Notes under the pieces: generated by a model
What the model saw: only the letters and a program-made list of their open reading frames with translations
Told to the model about the DNA's origin: nothing
Databases searched by the model: none
In this document: positions 1 to 6,239 of the stretch, piece after piece
How positions within the stretch are numbered: the first letter of the stretch is position 1
Layout: every line of letters starts with the position of its first letter
Program-made: the position numbers and the translations under genes
Origin: Ruminococcaceae bacterium UBA5579
Lineage (GTDB): Bacteria > Bacillota > Clostridia > Oscillospirales > Ruminococcaceae
Direction: 5' to 3'
NCBI GenBank assembly: GCA_002425305.1
Contig: DILZ01000089.1
Span: forward strand, 38,666-49,135
Length of the DNA: 10,470 nt

Positions 1-143
1 GTGCCATGATGTTCCTCACCGGGAAATGGTGCAAGCCCGGCGTGCACAATGTCGAGGAGTTCGACCCCGATCCCTTTATGGAGAACCTTAACAAGTGTGG
101 GCTTCCGTGGGAGGAGGACTTCGATCCCGTTTTGGTGGACTAG
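1..143 (+). CDS. Carboxynorspermidine dehydrogenase, C-terminal fragment (saccharopine dehydrogenase family)
   Basis: Only the last 47 codons are in the window; the reading frame starts at base 3 and ends at the TAG at 141-143. The tail contains GKWCKPGVHNVEEFDPDPF followed by a GLPW element. From memory this resembles the C-terminus of carboxynorspermidine/carboxyspermidine dehydrogenases, where a 'KPGV-N-EEFDPDPF' block precedes 'LNK-GLPW'. The family reductively condenses aspartate semialdehyde with putrescine or 1,3-diaminopropane using NADPH, giving carboxyspermidine or carboxynorspermidine in the cytoplasm. The identification is supported by its decarboxylase partner (nspC) at 2240-3370 on the same strand. 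The catalytic and NADPH-binding parts lie upstream of the window and cannot be checked. Alternatives are a lysine-pathway saccharopine dehydrogenase or an unassigned family member, but the nspC partner argues against these. Confidence 0.8.
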   Translation, partial: AMMFLTGKWCKPGVHNVEEFDPDPFMENLNKCGLPWEEDFDPVLVD

Positions 144-144
144 T

Positions 145-654
145 ATGGAGCGTATAATATTCACCGAAAGACTTGTCCTGCGTCCGCTTGCCGAAACTGA
201 CGCTTCGGACGTGTTTGAATGGGTGGGCGATCCTGTTGTAAATAAATTTATGCCGTATCCCGTTTATCAAAACGTCGAACAGGTCAAAAAATGGATCGGG
301 CAGATCAAGGACGAGGATAATGAGTTCGGATTCGTCTTGAAAAGCACAGGAAAGGTAATCGGCTCGGGGAGCGTTAAGTTTAATTCCGAGGAGAACGCTT
401 ACGAGCTGGGATATAATCTTAACAGAGCGTTTTGGAATCAAGGATTTGCAACCGAAGCTGCAAAAGCTGTCATTAAGTGGGCTTATGACAATCTGGGCGC
501 AAGAGAGTTTGTGGCAACGCACGCAAACGCAAATCCCGCGTCGGGAAAAGTAATTCTCAAGTGCGGATTTGCTTTTGAAAGATATGGTCGGTATTCCAGA
601 TACGATAACAGCGAAACCTTTGAATCCTCATATTATAAGCTGCATTTGGATTAA
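145..654 (+). CDS. GNAT-family N-acetyltransferase (RimJ/RimL-like)
   Basis: A 169-residue single-domain GNAT enzyme, the usual length for the family, which transfers acetyl from acetyl-CoA to an amine. It opens with the RimJ/RimL-type 'TERLVLRPLAETDA' strand and helix (residues 7-20). Residues 87-103 form the acetyl-CoA-binding strand and loop, with Q99-G100-F101-A102 as the pyrophosphate-binding turn. Residues 128-145 (NANPASGKVILKCGFAFE) are the conserved 'N-x-x-S-x-x-V-x-x-K-x-GF' C-terminal element. The frame is open back to position 49, but that part overlaps the preceding gene's coding end. The ATG at 145, one nucleotide after that gene's TAG, matches the family N-terminus and suggests translational coupling, since no strong Shine-Dalgarno sits before it. 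The substrate is unknown. Similar proteins acetylate ribosomal-protein N-termini or small amines, and a polyamine substrate is only a guess from the neighbours. Confidence 0.88.
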   Translation: MERIIFTERLVLRPLAETDASDVFEWVGDPVVNKFMPYPVYQNVEQVKKWIGQIKDEDNEFGFVLKSTGKVIGSGSVKFNSEENAYELGYNLNRAFWNQGFATEAAKAVIKWAYDNLGAREFVATHANANPASGKVILKCGFAFERYGRYSRYDNSETFESSYYKLHLD

Positions 655-694
655 ATGACGGCTGCCTGTAAAATATTACTGCTGAAAACGGAGC

Positions 695-1201
695 GTGAAT
701 AGAGGAATGTTCAAATTCTTCAGGATCTTCGGAAATCATTATCTCGGCTTTTGGATATTGGGTTTGGCACTGTTTGTTATACAGGAGATCCCCTATATGA
801 TAATGCCCTTGTTCAAATTGGAAACAAACCCGATCATGAACATGAAGGAATCGTCAATGTTCCTTGAAGCGGCGGAAAAGATTCTCGGTTCATTGTGTAT
901 CGCTTTAATGATCTTTATTGTTCATAAGGATTCAAAGCTGTTTTCACTTGCGGACGGCAGGGAGAAGCTGTTCTTTATTCTCACCGTTTCGGTGCTGCTG
1001 CTGAACTTCATCGGCTGGGCGTTCTATTTCGGCGGACATCAAAGCGTTTTTGTAATGATGTTCTTTATCGTTTTGATGCCGCCGTTATACTATGTTTTTA
1101 TAGGGCTTTGGCGTAACAATATAATACTGACGGTCACGGGCGGATTATTTCTGATCGTTCATTTTGTTCACGTTTTGGGCAACTTGAGATTGGAGAATTA
1201 A
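695..1201 (+). CDS. Hypothetical multi-pass membrane protein
   Basis: A 168-residue protein I do not recognise. It is very hydrophobic, with about five predicted membrane segments near residues 17-38, 63-77, 91-112, 116-137 and 142-162. Between the first two is a polar stretch (about 41-60), and a short charged loop (78-90) separates the second and third. No catalytic motif, signal peptidase site or transporter signature is visible. The start is uncertain: GTG at 695 has GGAG only 1 nt upstream, while ATG at 707 (dropping four residues) has AGAGGA immediately before it, and neither spacing is ideal. The gene follows the GNAT gene by 40 nt. It is followed by a 60-nt gap with no convincing terminator, so it may belong to the same transcript. 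Its AT-rich coding style resembles the next gene more than nspC. It is probably a small membrane protein of an accessory cassette. Confidence 0.7.
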   Translation: MNRGMFKFFRIFGNHYLGFWILGLALFVIQEIPYMIMPLFKLETNPIMNMKESSMFLEAAEKILGSLCIALMIFIVHKDSKLFSLADGREKLFFILTVSVLLLNFIGWAFYFGGHQSVFVMMFFIVLMPPLYYVFIGLWRNNIILTVTGGLFLIVHFVHVLGNLRLEN

Positions 1202-1261
1202 CTGCGGTTTGTCGCGCAAATTGAGGTATACAAGAATAATAGTGTAAGCCGGAGGAGCGTT

Positions 1262-1846
1262 ATGGTGGTTCATTCATTTGAAAAAGAAATGGAAGCGGCT
1301 TTGAGGGATTATTTCGGCAAAATAAAAGACCCCGGCTTTTTTGCCGAATTTTATTCATGCACAGCTCCCGAGTATCTAAACGAAATTCGTAACGGTAATT
1401 TTGTTATTCATCGGAGCGACCACCTTGATTATTCGTTTTTTAAGCGGAATTACGGATATGAAATGCCGGAAGTCTTAAAAGCGTATTATTCCTACGCTCA
1501 TCCGCAGGTTGCAGGCTATCATAGGCTCACCCCCTTTAAAACGGAGGCTATAATACTTTATTCCTCTATTAGTCGGAAGCGTTTTTCCGGGTTGATCTCG
1601 GATGCGGATTATTGGAAAAAGTACGGTATTATTGATATAGAGAAGTATATTCCGATCGGTTACGTTACATACAATGAATCCTCTGTTGTTCTGGAACGTG
1701 ATACGGGCAGGGTTTTCGTGGAGTTTGGCTTCGCGGAGGATCCGGCGGACGACGAGGAAGGGAAATTATATCCCACTCCGCTCGCGGAGGATCTGATGAC
1801 CTTTATACGGGAAATAGAGCCTTACGGCTTGCGGAGAGGCGAATGA
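1262..1846 (+). CDS. SUKH/SMI1-like small cytosolic protein
   Basis: A 194-residue soluble protein with no signal peptide or membrane segment. GGAGGA at 1251-1256, 5 nt before the ATG, is a strong ribosome-binding site and fixes the start. The layout fits the SUKH (SMI1/KNR4/Syd) superfamily: an N-terminal helix, then 'MPEVLKAYYSYAHPQVAGYH' (68-87), resembling the 'lP-x-lk-x-yy' helix before the sheet. Residues 129-154 (YIPIGYVTYNESSVVLERDTG and the next strand) resemble the SUKH beta-hairpin carrying 'DTG', and residues 173-186 form a closing 'LAEDLMTFIREI' helix. SUKH proteins are often immunity proteins against polymorphic toxins, or general protein-interaction modules. No toxin gene lies beside it, so an immunity role is only a possibility. 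Base composition is AT-rich: 22 G or C in the 60 nt at 1381-1440. The family call is by eye and could be wrong. Confidence 0.6.
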   Translation: MVVHSFEKEMEAALRDYFGKIKDPGFFAEFYSCTAPEYLNEIRNGNFVIHRSDHLDYSFFKRNYGYEMPEVLKAYYSYAHPQVAGYHRLTPFKTEAIILYSSISRKRFSGLISDADYWKKYGIIDIEKYIPIGYVTYNESSVVLERDTGRVFVEFGFAEDPADDEEGKLYPTPLAEDLMTFIREIEPYGLRRGE

Positions 1847-1865
1847 AAGAGCTTTGAGGTGAAAA

Positions 1866-2192
1866 ATGCCTATCACAATAAACATATATTACAGCGGAAA
1901 GAACGGCGCGGCGAGGAAATTCGCCGAAGAGATGATAAGCAGCGGCGTGGTTGACGCTATCCGTGTGGAAAGCGGAAATCTCCGATACGAATACTTCTTT
2001 CCGATAGACGATGACGAAACGGTCCTTCTTATAGACAGCTGGAAAGATCAAGCCGCTATAGACGTTCACCACGCGACCGATATGATGGCGCGGATAACCG
2101 AGCTGCGGGAGAAGTACGATCTGCATATGAAGGTGGAGAGATATATATCCGATGAAACGGGAAAGACCGATAAGTCGTTCATCAGGGAATAG
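1866..2192 (+). CDS. ABM-domain protein, putative YgiN-like monooxygenase
   Basis: A 108-residue protein, the normal size for a one-domain antibiotic-biosynthesis-monooxygenase (ABM) fold. Visible elements are a first strand (ITINIYYS, 3-10) and a helix (about 13-27). Then come the paired strands 'LRYEYFFPIDDDETVLLIDSWKD' region (39-61), where 'D-S-W-K' corresponds to the 'E-x-W-x' hairpin of the family. A helix with H68-H69 (DVHHATDMMARITELREKY, 66-84) and a last strand (HMKVERYI, 87-94) follow. Family members such as YgiN oxidise quinols or aromatic substrates without a cofactor, or act as small stress proteins; the substrate here is unknown. GAGGTGA at 1856-1862 supports the ATG at 1866. 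The gene follows the SUKH-like gene by 19 nt and precedes nspC by 47 nt, suggesting one transcript. Confidence 0.72.
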   Translation: MPITINIYYSGKNGAARKFAEEMISSGVVDAIRVESGNLRYEYFFPIDDDETVLLIDSWKDQAAIDVHHATDMMARITELREKYDLHMKVERYISDETGKTDKSFIRE

Positions 2193-2227
2193 AGAGGCGA
2201 AAATCCGTTCGCAAAAGTGTGCTGTGT

Positions 2228-2234
2228 GGAGTGG
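2228..2234 (+). promoter_or_regulatory. Ribosome-binding site choosing the nspC start
   Basis: GGAGTGG lies 5 nt (8 nt from the GGAG core) before the ATG at 2240. The in-frame GTG at 2219 has only an A-rich, unconvincing sequence upstream. This favours the ATG start, which also gives the shorter N-terminus typical of the enzyme. Confidence 0.6.
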
Positions 2235-2239
2235 ATAAA

Positions 2240-3370
2240 ATGGATTGGATTAACAAAGTCGAGACCCCGTGCTACGTCATTGACGAGCGGCGGCTTCGGG
2301 AAAACCTTGAAATATTGAAGCGCGTCCGCGAGGAGAGCGGCTGTAAAATTCTGCTCGCGCAGAAAGCGTATTCCGCGTTCGCGACCTATCCTCTGATAGC
2401 GCAGTATCTCGATGGCTGTACCGCAAGCGGACTGTACGAGGCACGTTTGGGCTATGAGAAAATGGCGAAGCCGTTCGGGCGCGAAAACCACATCTTCTCG
2501 CCCGCCTACCGCGACGAGGAGTTCGACGAGATCGCAAAGATATGCGGTCACATCAGCTTTAACAACATTAGACAGTTCGAGAAGTTCAAGGACAGAGCAA
2601 AAGGCGCGTCCTGCGGAATACGGATAAACCCCGAACATTCCACTCAGGAGCACGGCATTTACGACCCGTGCGGCGAGTATTCGCGGCTTGGCACAACGCT
2701 CGCGAATTTCAGCGAGCTGCCCGACGGCGTGAAAGGATTGCACTTCCACACTCTCTGCGAGCAGAACGCCGATGCGCTTGTTGAAACGCTGGCGGCTGTT
2801 GAGAAAAAGTTCGGGAAGTACTTCGGGAAAATAAAGTGGCTGAATATGGGCGGCGGACATCATATCACGCGCCCCGATTACGACCGCGAATTGCTTATCA
2901 AAACAGTTAACGGTCTGCGTGAGAAATACGGCTTTGAGGTGTATCTCGAGCCGGGCGAAGCTATCGCGCTGAACGCGGGCTATCTTGTTACGACCGTGCT
3001 TGATACGTTCAAGAACGGTATGGACATTGCGATAACGGACGCGTCTGCCGCGTGCCATATGCCGGACGTTCTCGAAATGCCGTACCGCCCGAATATACAA
3101 GCCTCGGGAGCGGCGGGCGAGAAGTCGTTCACTTACAGGCTCGGCGGCAACACCTGTCTTGCGGGCGACATCATCGGCGACTACTCGTTTGACAATGCGC
3201 TCTCCGAGGGCGGGCGGCTGGTGTTTGAGGATATGGCGATATATTCGATGTGCAAAAATAACACATTCAACGGCGTTGCTCTGCCGTCGATATACCTATT
3301 AAAAGAGAGCGGCGAGCTTTCTCTGCTAAAGAAGTTCGGTTACGAGGATTTTCGATCAAGATTGAGTTAG
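2240..3370 (+). CDS. nspC: Carboxynorspermidine/carboxyspermidine decarboxylase
   Basis: A 376-residue fold-III, PLP-dependent decarboxylase (alanine racemase/DapA-decarboxylase group) of the expected length for NspC. It removes CO2 from carboxynorspermidine or carboxyspermidine, producing norspermidine or spermidine in the cytoplasm. The N-terminus 'VETPCYVIDERRLRENL' (7-23) is the family opening. K42 in 'LLAQKAYSAF' is the expected Schiff-base lysine. G204-G206 in 'LNMGGGHHI' bind the PLP phosphate, 'YLEPGEA' (235-241) is the next PLP-site signature, and 'GGNTCLAGD' (302-310) carries the catalytic-loop cysteine and aspartate. This CLAGD form with an 'LEPGEA' block is typical of NspC rather than LysA. 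The partner dehydrogenase ends at 143, separated here by four small genes. The frame extends upstream to a GTG at 2219, but the ATG has the better ribosome-binding site. Triamine product length (spermidine versus norspermidine) cannot be read from the sequence. Confidence 0.93.
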   Translation: MDWINKVETPCYVIDERRLRENLEILKRVREESGCKILLAQKAYSAFATYPLIAQYLDGCTASGLYEARLGYEKMAKPFGRENHIFSPAYRDEEFDEIAKICGHISFNNIRQFEKFKDRAKGASCGIRINPEHSTQEHGIYDPCGEYSRLGTTLANFSELPDGVKGLHFHTLCEQNADALVETLAAVEKKFGKYFGKIKWLNMGGGHHITRPDYDRELLIKTVNGLREKYGFEVYLEPGEAIALNAGYLVTTVLDTFKNGMDIAITDASAACHMPDVLEMPYRPNIQASGAAGEKSFTYRLGGNTCLAGDIIGDYSFDNALSEGGRLVFEDMAIYSMCKNNTFNGVALPSIYLLKESGELSLLKKFGYEDFRSRLS

Positions 3371-3381
3371 GGGGATTAAAA

Positions 3382-4053
3382 ATGGCTGTACTGCATAATC
3401 TCGATCCGTTTGAAGCGCTGAAAATATTTTATCAGGGCGAAACGGACGGCTTTCCCGAGGAGGATTTTTCGGCAAACGTGAAAACGCGCGGTGTTGCAGT
3501 GCCCGCGATACTTCACCGTTTTCTGCGCGAATACGGATATATGACGGTAAACAGGCAGTCGGACGCGCCGCGTTTTATACACCCGAATATTATGACAAAG
3601 CGCGTTTTTCGTTACGGCGAGGATAAGGAGATGTCGCTGCTGATAATCGGGCGCGTCGGGGAGTATGAGATAACCGTTGTAGACGAGCCGTCCGATGATC
3701 CTACGGTGTTTTTGATGAAGAACACGCCGGAGCAGGCACAGCTTCTGCCAAGCGATGACACCCTTTCGGAGCTGTTCAAGGTAATGCTGGTAGGGCTTAT
3801 GATAAAGTCGAACGGAGTTGTCATTGCCGACGAGCCCGAGCTTGCCGCAAGACTTCTGCGTGAAAACGGCTTTGACCTCGAAGCCATTACCAACGACCCC
3901 GAGCTGCACCGCGAGTATTCGATATGCTTTTCGGAGGAGGTCCGGACGTTCACGGCGGCGGAGTTTGGCGAAGGCGAGCTGATGCGGTTCTTCTTCCTGC
4001 GTTCGGAGAATTTTTTAAAGGGGTTAAGGGAAATATCGATCGGCAGCAAATAA
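3382..4053 (+). CDS. Uncharacterised SUKH-like domain protein, stand-alone paralogue
   Basis: A 223-residue soluble protein of unknown function. It is clearly related to the N-terminal half of the next gene. Both begin with M-x-VL-x-NL-x-P, then FY-x-GE (17-20), DF-x-x-N (29-32), RG-x-x-VP (36-41) and FL-x-x-Y (48-51), followed by an 'HP' pair (67-68). The 'K-RG-VP-IL-FL-YGY' run resembles the 'lP-x-x-l-x-x-fl-x-x-yg' helix of SMI1/KNR4-type SUKH domains. Next come alternating strands (83-112), a helix 'TLSELFKVMLVGLMI' (127-141) and a last paired-strand region (178-208). There are no catalytic motifs or membrane segments. AGGGGGAT at 3369-3376, overlapping the nspC stop, is its Shine-Dalgarno, so it is probably co-transcribed and translationally linked with nspC. 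The protein stops just where its paralogue begins the TPR region, so it may be a natural single-domain form rather than a truncation. Confidence 0.75.
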   Translation: MAVLHNLDPFEALKIFYQGETDGFPEEDFSANVKTRGVAVPAILHRFLREYGYMTVNRQSDAPRFIHPNIMTKRVFRYGEDKEMSLLIIGRVGEYEITVVDEPSDDPTVFLMKNTPEQAQLLPSDDTLSELFKVMLVGLMIKSNGVVIADEPELAARLLRENGFDLEAITNDPELHREYSICFSEEVRTFTAAEFGEGELMRFFFLRSENFLKGLREISIGSK

Positions 4054-4088
4054 CGGTATACGCCGCCGCAGTTTTGGTTGGAAAAAGT

Positions 4089-4115
4089 CTGCTCTTAAAG
4101 TAAACGTAAGGGCAG
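4089..4115 (+). other. Weak inverted repeat between the two paralogues
   Basis: CTGCTCTT (4089-4096) can pair with AAGGGCAG (4108-4115) with one G-U pair around an 11-nt loop. No T-run follows, so it is not a convincing terminator. It may be an RNA hairpin ahead of the next ribosome-binding site (AGTAGGA, 4135-4141). Confidence 0.3.
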
Positions 4116-4149
4116 GATTTAGAGAATATATCAAAGTAGGAATAAAACT

Positions 4150-5400
4150 ATGTCTGTTTTGTATAATTTAGAGCCGTTAAAGGCAATAGAGCTGTTTTAT
4201 GACGGCGAGAAAAACGGCGTGTGGAACGGCGACTTTATTAAAAACGAAAAGGAGCGCGGCTTGACAGTGCCGCCAATGCTGCGGGAATTTCTGGAAAAGT
4301 ACGCGTATCTTGATATAAACAAGGGGCAGGTAACGTTTTTTCACCCCGATTATATTCGTGAGTTCAGTCTGCCGATTGAGGGCGGCAAAGTACATATTAT
4401 GCTCATCGGCAAAGTCAATGAGATGTTTTTGGGAATAGAGTTGGGAACAAAAGAACTTGATATCGCATTTGGAGAGGTCAAGGACGAACGCATAATGTGG
4501 GGTCCGTCCAACGAGATAACGCTCGCGGGAATGATGCGTGTGATGTTCGTGTCGACGCTGTTCAAATGCGAGGACAAGTTTCTGTATCAAGGCGCGGAGA
4601 TAGATGCGGTGCTGAAAAAGCACGGTGCGGCGCGCTCGGAGATAATGCCGTCGAGCGGCAGCACACAGCACACCTCCATAAACTTCGACGAGGAAAACGG
4701 AGCTTTTCTTATCGCGGAGTATAACAAGCAAGGCGACGAAATGACGTTTTTGCACGTTGTGCCGCGCAAGACCCGCGAACAGCGCAAGGCGGAGCGTTTC
4801 GCGTCCGTTACTCTCGATGAGCTTAACTCGCTGTTTGAGGGGGAGTTTTACACAAACTCACTTCATTGTGACTTCGCCCACGCGCTGGACATCAAGCTGG
4901 AGATAATCAAGCGGCTGGAGCAGTCGGGCGCGGAGGAGCTTGAACTTGCCAAACATTACGCGCTTGCCGGTCGGTGCTTGTGGGCGCTGAACCGCCCGGA
5001 CGAGGCGGCGGAGTATTACGGCAGAGCGGGCAAGCTGATCGAGAAAAGCGGCGATATCGAAAAGCTCGCCGCGCATTACCACTCGCTTGGCTGCTTTTAC
5101 GCCGACACAAAGCAGTGGGACAAGAGCGACGAGATGTTCGGAATGGAGCTTTCGTTGCGCTTGGAGCATTCTCTCGACAATGTTTACGACATCGGTATGG
5201 TGTATCGTACCGAAGCGGAGAATATCGACAATGCCAGCGGCGACCCCGACCGCGTTATTGAGCTGTGTGAACTTGCGCTGGAGCAGTTCCGGAAAGATCC
5301 GCGCGACAGCGGCTGCAAGTATGAGATAGCACGGGTACAGCAGCTTCGCGGAAAGGCAAGGCGCAGAAAAAAGGAGCTTGCGAAAAACGCGGGACAATAA
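4150..5400 (+). CDS. SUKH-like N-terminal domain fused to TPR repeats
   Basis: A 416-residue cytosolic protein with two parts. Residues 1-205 align along their length with the preceding 223-residue protein: the shared NL-x-P, FY-x-GE, DF-x-x-N, RG-x-x-VP, FL-x-x-Y and HP positions, then the strand and helix pattern ending in 'MTFLHVVPRK'. A charged linker (206-218) leads to an all-helical C-terminus. It has TPR-like repeats near 265-298 ('AKHYALAGRCLWALNRPDEAAEYYGRA...'), 305-338 ('AAHYHSLGCFYADTKQWDKS...') and probably a degenerate third at 345-380. The extreme C-terminus is very basic (RGKARRRKKELAK). TPRs usually bind peptides or partner proteins, so a scaffold or recognition role is likely, but no enzymatic motif is visible. 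AGTAGGA at 4135-4141 supports the ATG. It is the last gene before a terminator, so it likely ends the upstream operon. Confidence 0.8.
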   Translation: MSVLYNLEPLKAIELFYDGEKNGVWNGDFIKNEKERGLTVPPMLREFLEKYAYLDINKGQVTFFHPDYIREFSLPIEGGKVHIMLIGKVNEMFLGIELGTKELDIAFGEVKDERIMWGPSNEITLAGMMRVMFVSTLFKCEDKFLYQGAEIDAVLKKHGAARSEIMPSSGSTQHTSINFDEENGAFLIAEYNKQGDEMTFLHVVPRKTREQRKAERFASVTLDELNSLFEGEFYTNSLHCDFAHALDIKLEIIKRLEQSGAEELELAKHYALAGRCLWALNRPDEAAEYYGRAGKLIEKSGDIEKLAAHYHSLGCFYADTKQWDKSDEMFGMELSLRLEHSLDNVYDIGMVYRTEAENIDNASGDPDRVIELCELALEQFRKDPRDSGCKYEIARVQQLRGKARRRKKELAKNAGQ

Positions 5401-5525
5401 AAATTACTTTATAACTTTAAATTCACCTTGCTAAGATATTGCGAATATTAAGCGCGTTAACACAAGATATGGGTTCGGTATATTGCTGCACGCTCAATAT
5501 ATGCTAAAAATTGCACAAATTTTCT

Positions 5526-5557
5526 GCCTCAAAGCGGTTGCTTTGAGGCTTTCTTTT
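5526..5557 (+). terminator. Rho-independent terminator
   Basis: GCCTCAAAGC (5526-5535) and GCTTTGAGGC (5540-5549) form a perfect 10-bp stem around a 4-nt GGTT loop, followed by TTTCTTTT. It probably ends the transcript containing the TPR gene and insulates the dcw operon. Confidence 0.92.
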
Positions 5558-5624
5558 GTTGAAAATGCACAAAAACGTGAACAAAAGTTTATTCCAAATT
5601 TTTTCCAAAAAGCGATAAAAGCAC

Positions 5625-5653
5625 TTGCAAACAAAGTAAAAATAGTTTATAAT
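5625..5653 (+). promoter_or_regulatory. Sigma-A-type promoter of the dcw operon
   Basis: TTGCAA (5625-5630) and TATAAT (5648-5653) are separated by exactly 17 nt, a near-consensus housekeeping promoter. It lies downstream of the terminator and about 165 nt ahead of mraZ. Transcription would start around 5660, giving a leader of about 160 nt. Confidence 0.85.
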
Positions 5654-5656
5654 TAG

Positions 5657-5672
5657 AAGTGGGGAAAAGGGG
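5657..5672 (+). promoter_or_regulatory. Possible MraZ operator repeats
   Basis: AAGTGG (5657-5662) and AAGGGG (5667-5672) are spaced 10 nt apart, start to start, right after the -10 box and over the predicted transcription start. MraZ is known to bind short G-rich direct repeats of about 10-nt period (TGGGN in Escherichia coli, AAAGTG-type in mycoplasmas) ahead of its own gene. A third unit at 5677 (AAATTC) is not recognisable, so the match is partial. Confidence 0.45.
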
Positions 5673-5767
5673 TTAAAAATTCACTATTTTGGTGAAAAGT
5701 TAATTAAAAATAATAAAACCCTCTATAACCGAAAGATTTAAGGGAAAATATTAAATCTACGAAAAGA

Positions 5768-5786
5768 TCCGTCTGAGGAGGACGGA
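5768..5786 (+). promoter_or_regulatory. Leader hairpin with a Shine-Dalgarno-like loop
   Basis: TCCGTC (5768-5773) and GACGGA (5781-5786) form a perfect 6-bp stem with the loop TGAGGAG. No start codon follows at usable distance, so the GAGGAG is not an obvious ribosome-binding site for a small gene. It lies 33 nt before the mraZ start and could be a structural or binding element in the leader. Confidence 0.4.
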
Positions 5787-5819
5787 AAAGCACTTTAAAG
5801 CTAAAGGGGGGATATAGAA

Positions 5820-6239
5820 ATGTACGGCGAGTATGAGCATACCGTTGACGTAAAGGGGCGTATGAACTTCCCGGCAAAGCTGCGTGAAGAGTTCGGCGAA
5901 CATTTCTATATCTGCAAGAGCTTGAATGAAAAGTGCCTGACGGTTTACACCGCGGAAAGCTGGGAAGCGCTGAAGGCTTCTCTGCGCGGAAAGCCGTCGA
6001 AAGTCGCGAAGCCGATTGAGCGTTTTTTGATCGGCGGCGGCAGCGAGGTAGAGCCGGACAAGCAGGGGAGAATAGCTATTCCGGGTGCTCTTCGCGCCTA
6101 TGCGAACATTACAAGCGAGGTCGTTGTCGTGGGTCTGGTAGACGGCGCCGAAATCTGGGATAAAACGGCTTGGGAGGAGTATAATAATAAGATCACTCTC
6201 GAGGATATCTCCGGATTGGCAGAGGAGCTGGGAATTTAA
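5820..6239 (+). CDS. mraZ: Transcriptional regulator MraZ
   Basis: A 139-residue protein with two tandem AbrB-like (SpoVT-type) DNA-binding halves, close to the usual 140-150 residues. The two family signatures D-x-x-x-R are visible at D10-R14 (DVKGR, followed by 'NFPAKLREEF') and D80-R84 (DKQGR, followed by 'IAIPGALRAYA'). The opening 'GEYEHTVDVKGR' is characteristic. MraZ forms ring-shaped oligomers that bind direct repeats ahead of mraZ and, where studied, regulate the dcw operon including their own gene. AAAGGGGGG at 5803-5811, 8 nt before the ATG, is a strong ribosome-binding site. It is the first gene of the operon, under the promoter at 5625-5653, and its stop overlaps the rsmH start. 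Confidence 0.97.
   Translation: MYGEYEHTVDVKGRMNFPAKLREEFGEHFYICKSLNEKCLTVYTAESWEALKASLRGKPSKVAKPIERFLIGGGSEVEPDKQGRIAIPGALRAYANITSEVVVVGLVDGAEIWDKTAWEEYNNKITLEDISGLAEELGI

Larger units (their letters stand above)
5401..5819. other. 419-nt gene-free boundary between the accessory region and the dcw cluster
   Basis: The stretch is AT-rich and holds no credible gene. The longest small frame I noticed, 17 codons from the ATG at 5565, has no ribosome-binding site. Within it are an intrinsic terminator (5526-5557), a sigma-A-type promoter (5625-5653), a possible MraZ operator (5657-5672) and a leader hairpin (5768-5786). The 125 nt between the TPR gene's stop and the terminator show nothing I can name. 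Confidence 0.75.

Noticed and set aside
49..144. N-terminal extension of the GNAT frame back to an ATG at 49
   Set aside because: It overlaps the end of the dehydrogenase gene and adds sequence unlike any GNAT N-terminus; the ATG at 145 matches the family start.
1202..1261. Possible promoter (TTGTCG with AT-rich hexamer about 17-20 nt later) before the SUKH-like gene
   Set aside because: The -10 candidates are poor and the spacing is not right; not reliable.
2066..3100. 344-codon open frame on the minus strand
   Set aside because: It lies opposite the nspC and ABM genes, has no recognisable domain, and is a by-product of their codon bias.
3382..4053. The 223-residue protein as a broken copy of the TPR fusion
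   Set aside because: The 96 nt after its stop cannot hold a TPR remnant, and it ends cleanly at the domain boundary, so a natural single-domain form is more likely than a pseudogene.
5565..5618. 17-codon frame starting at the ATG at 5565
   Set aside because: It has no ribosome-binding site, sits just after a terminator and before the promoter, and has low-complexity A-rich content.
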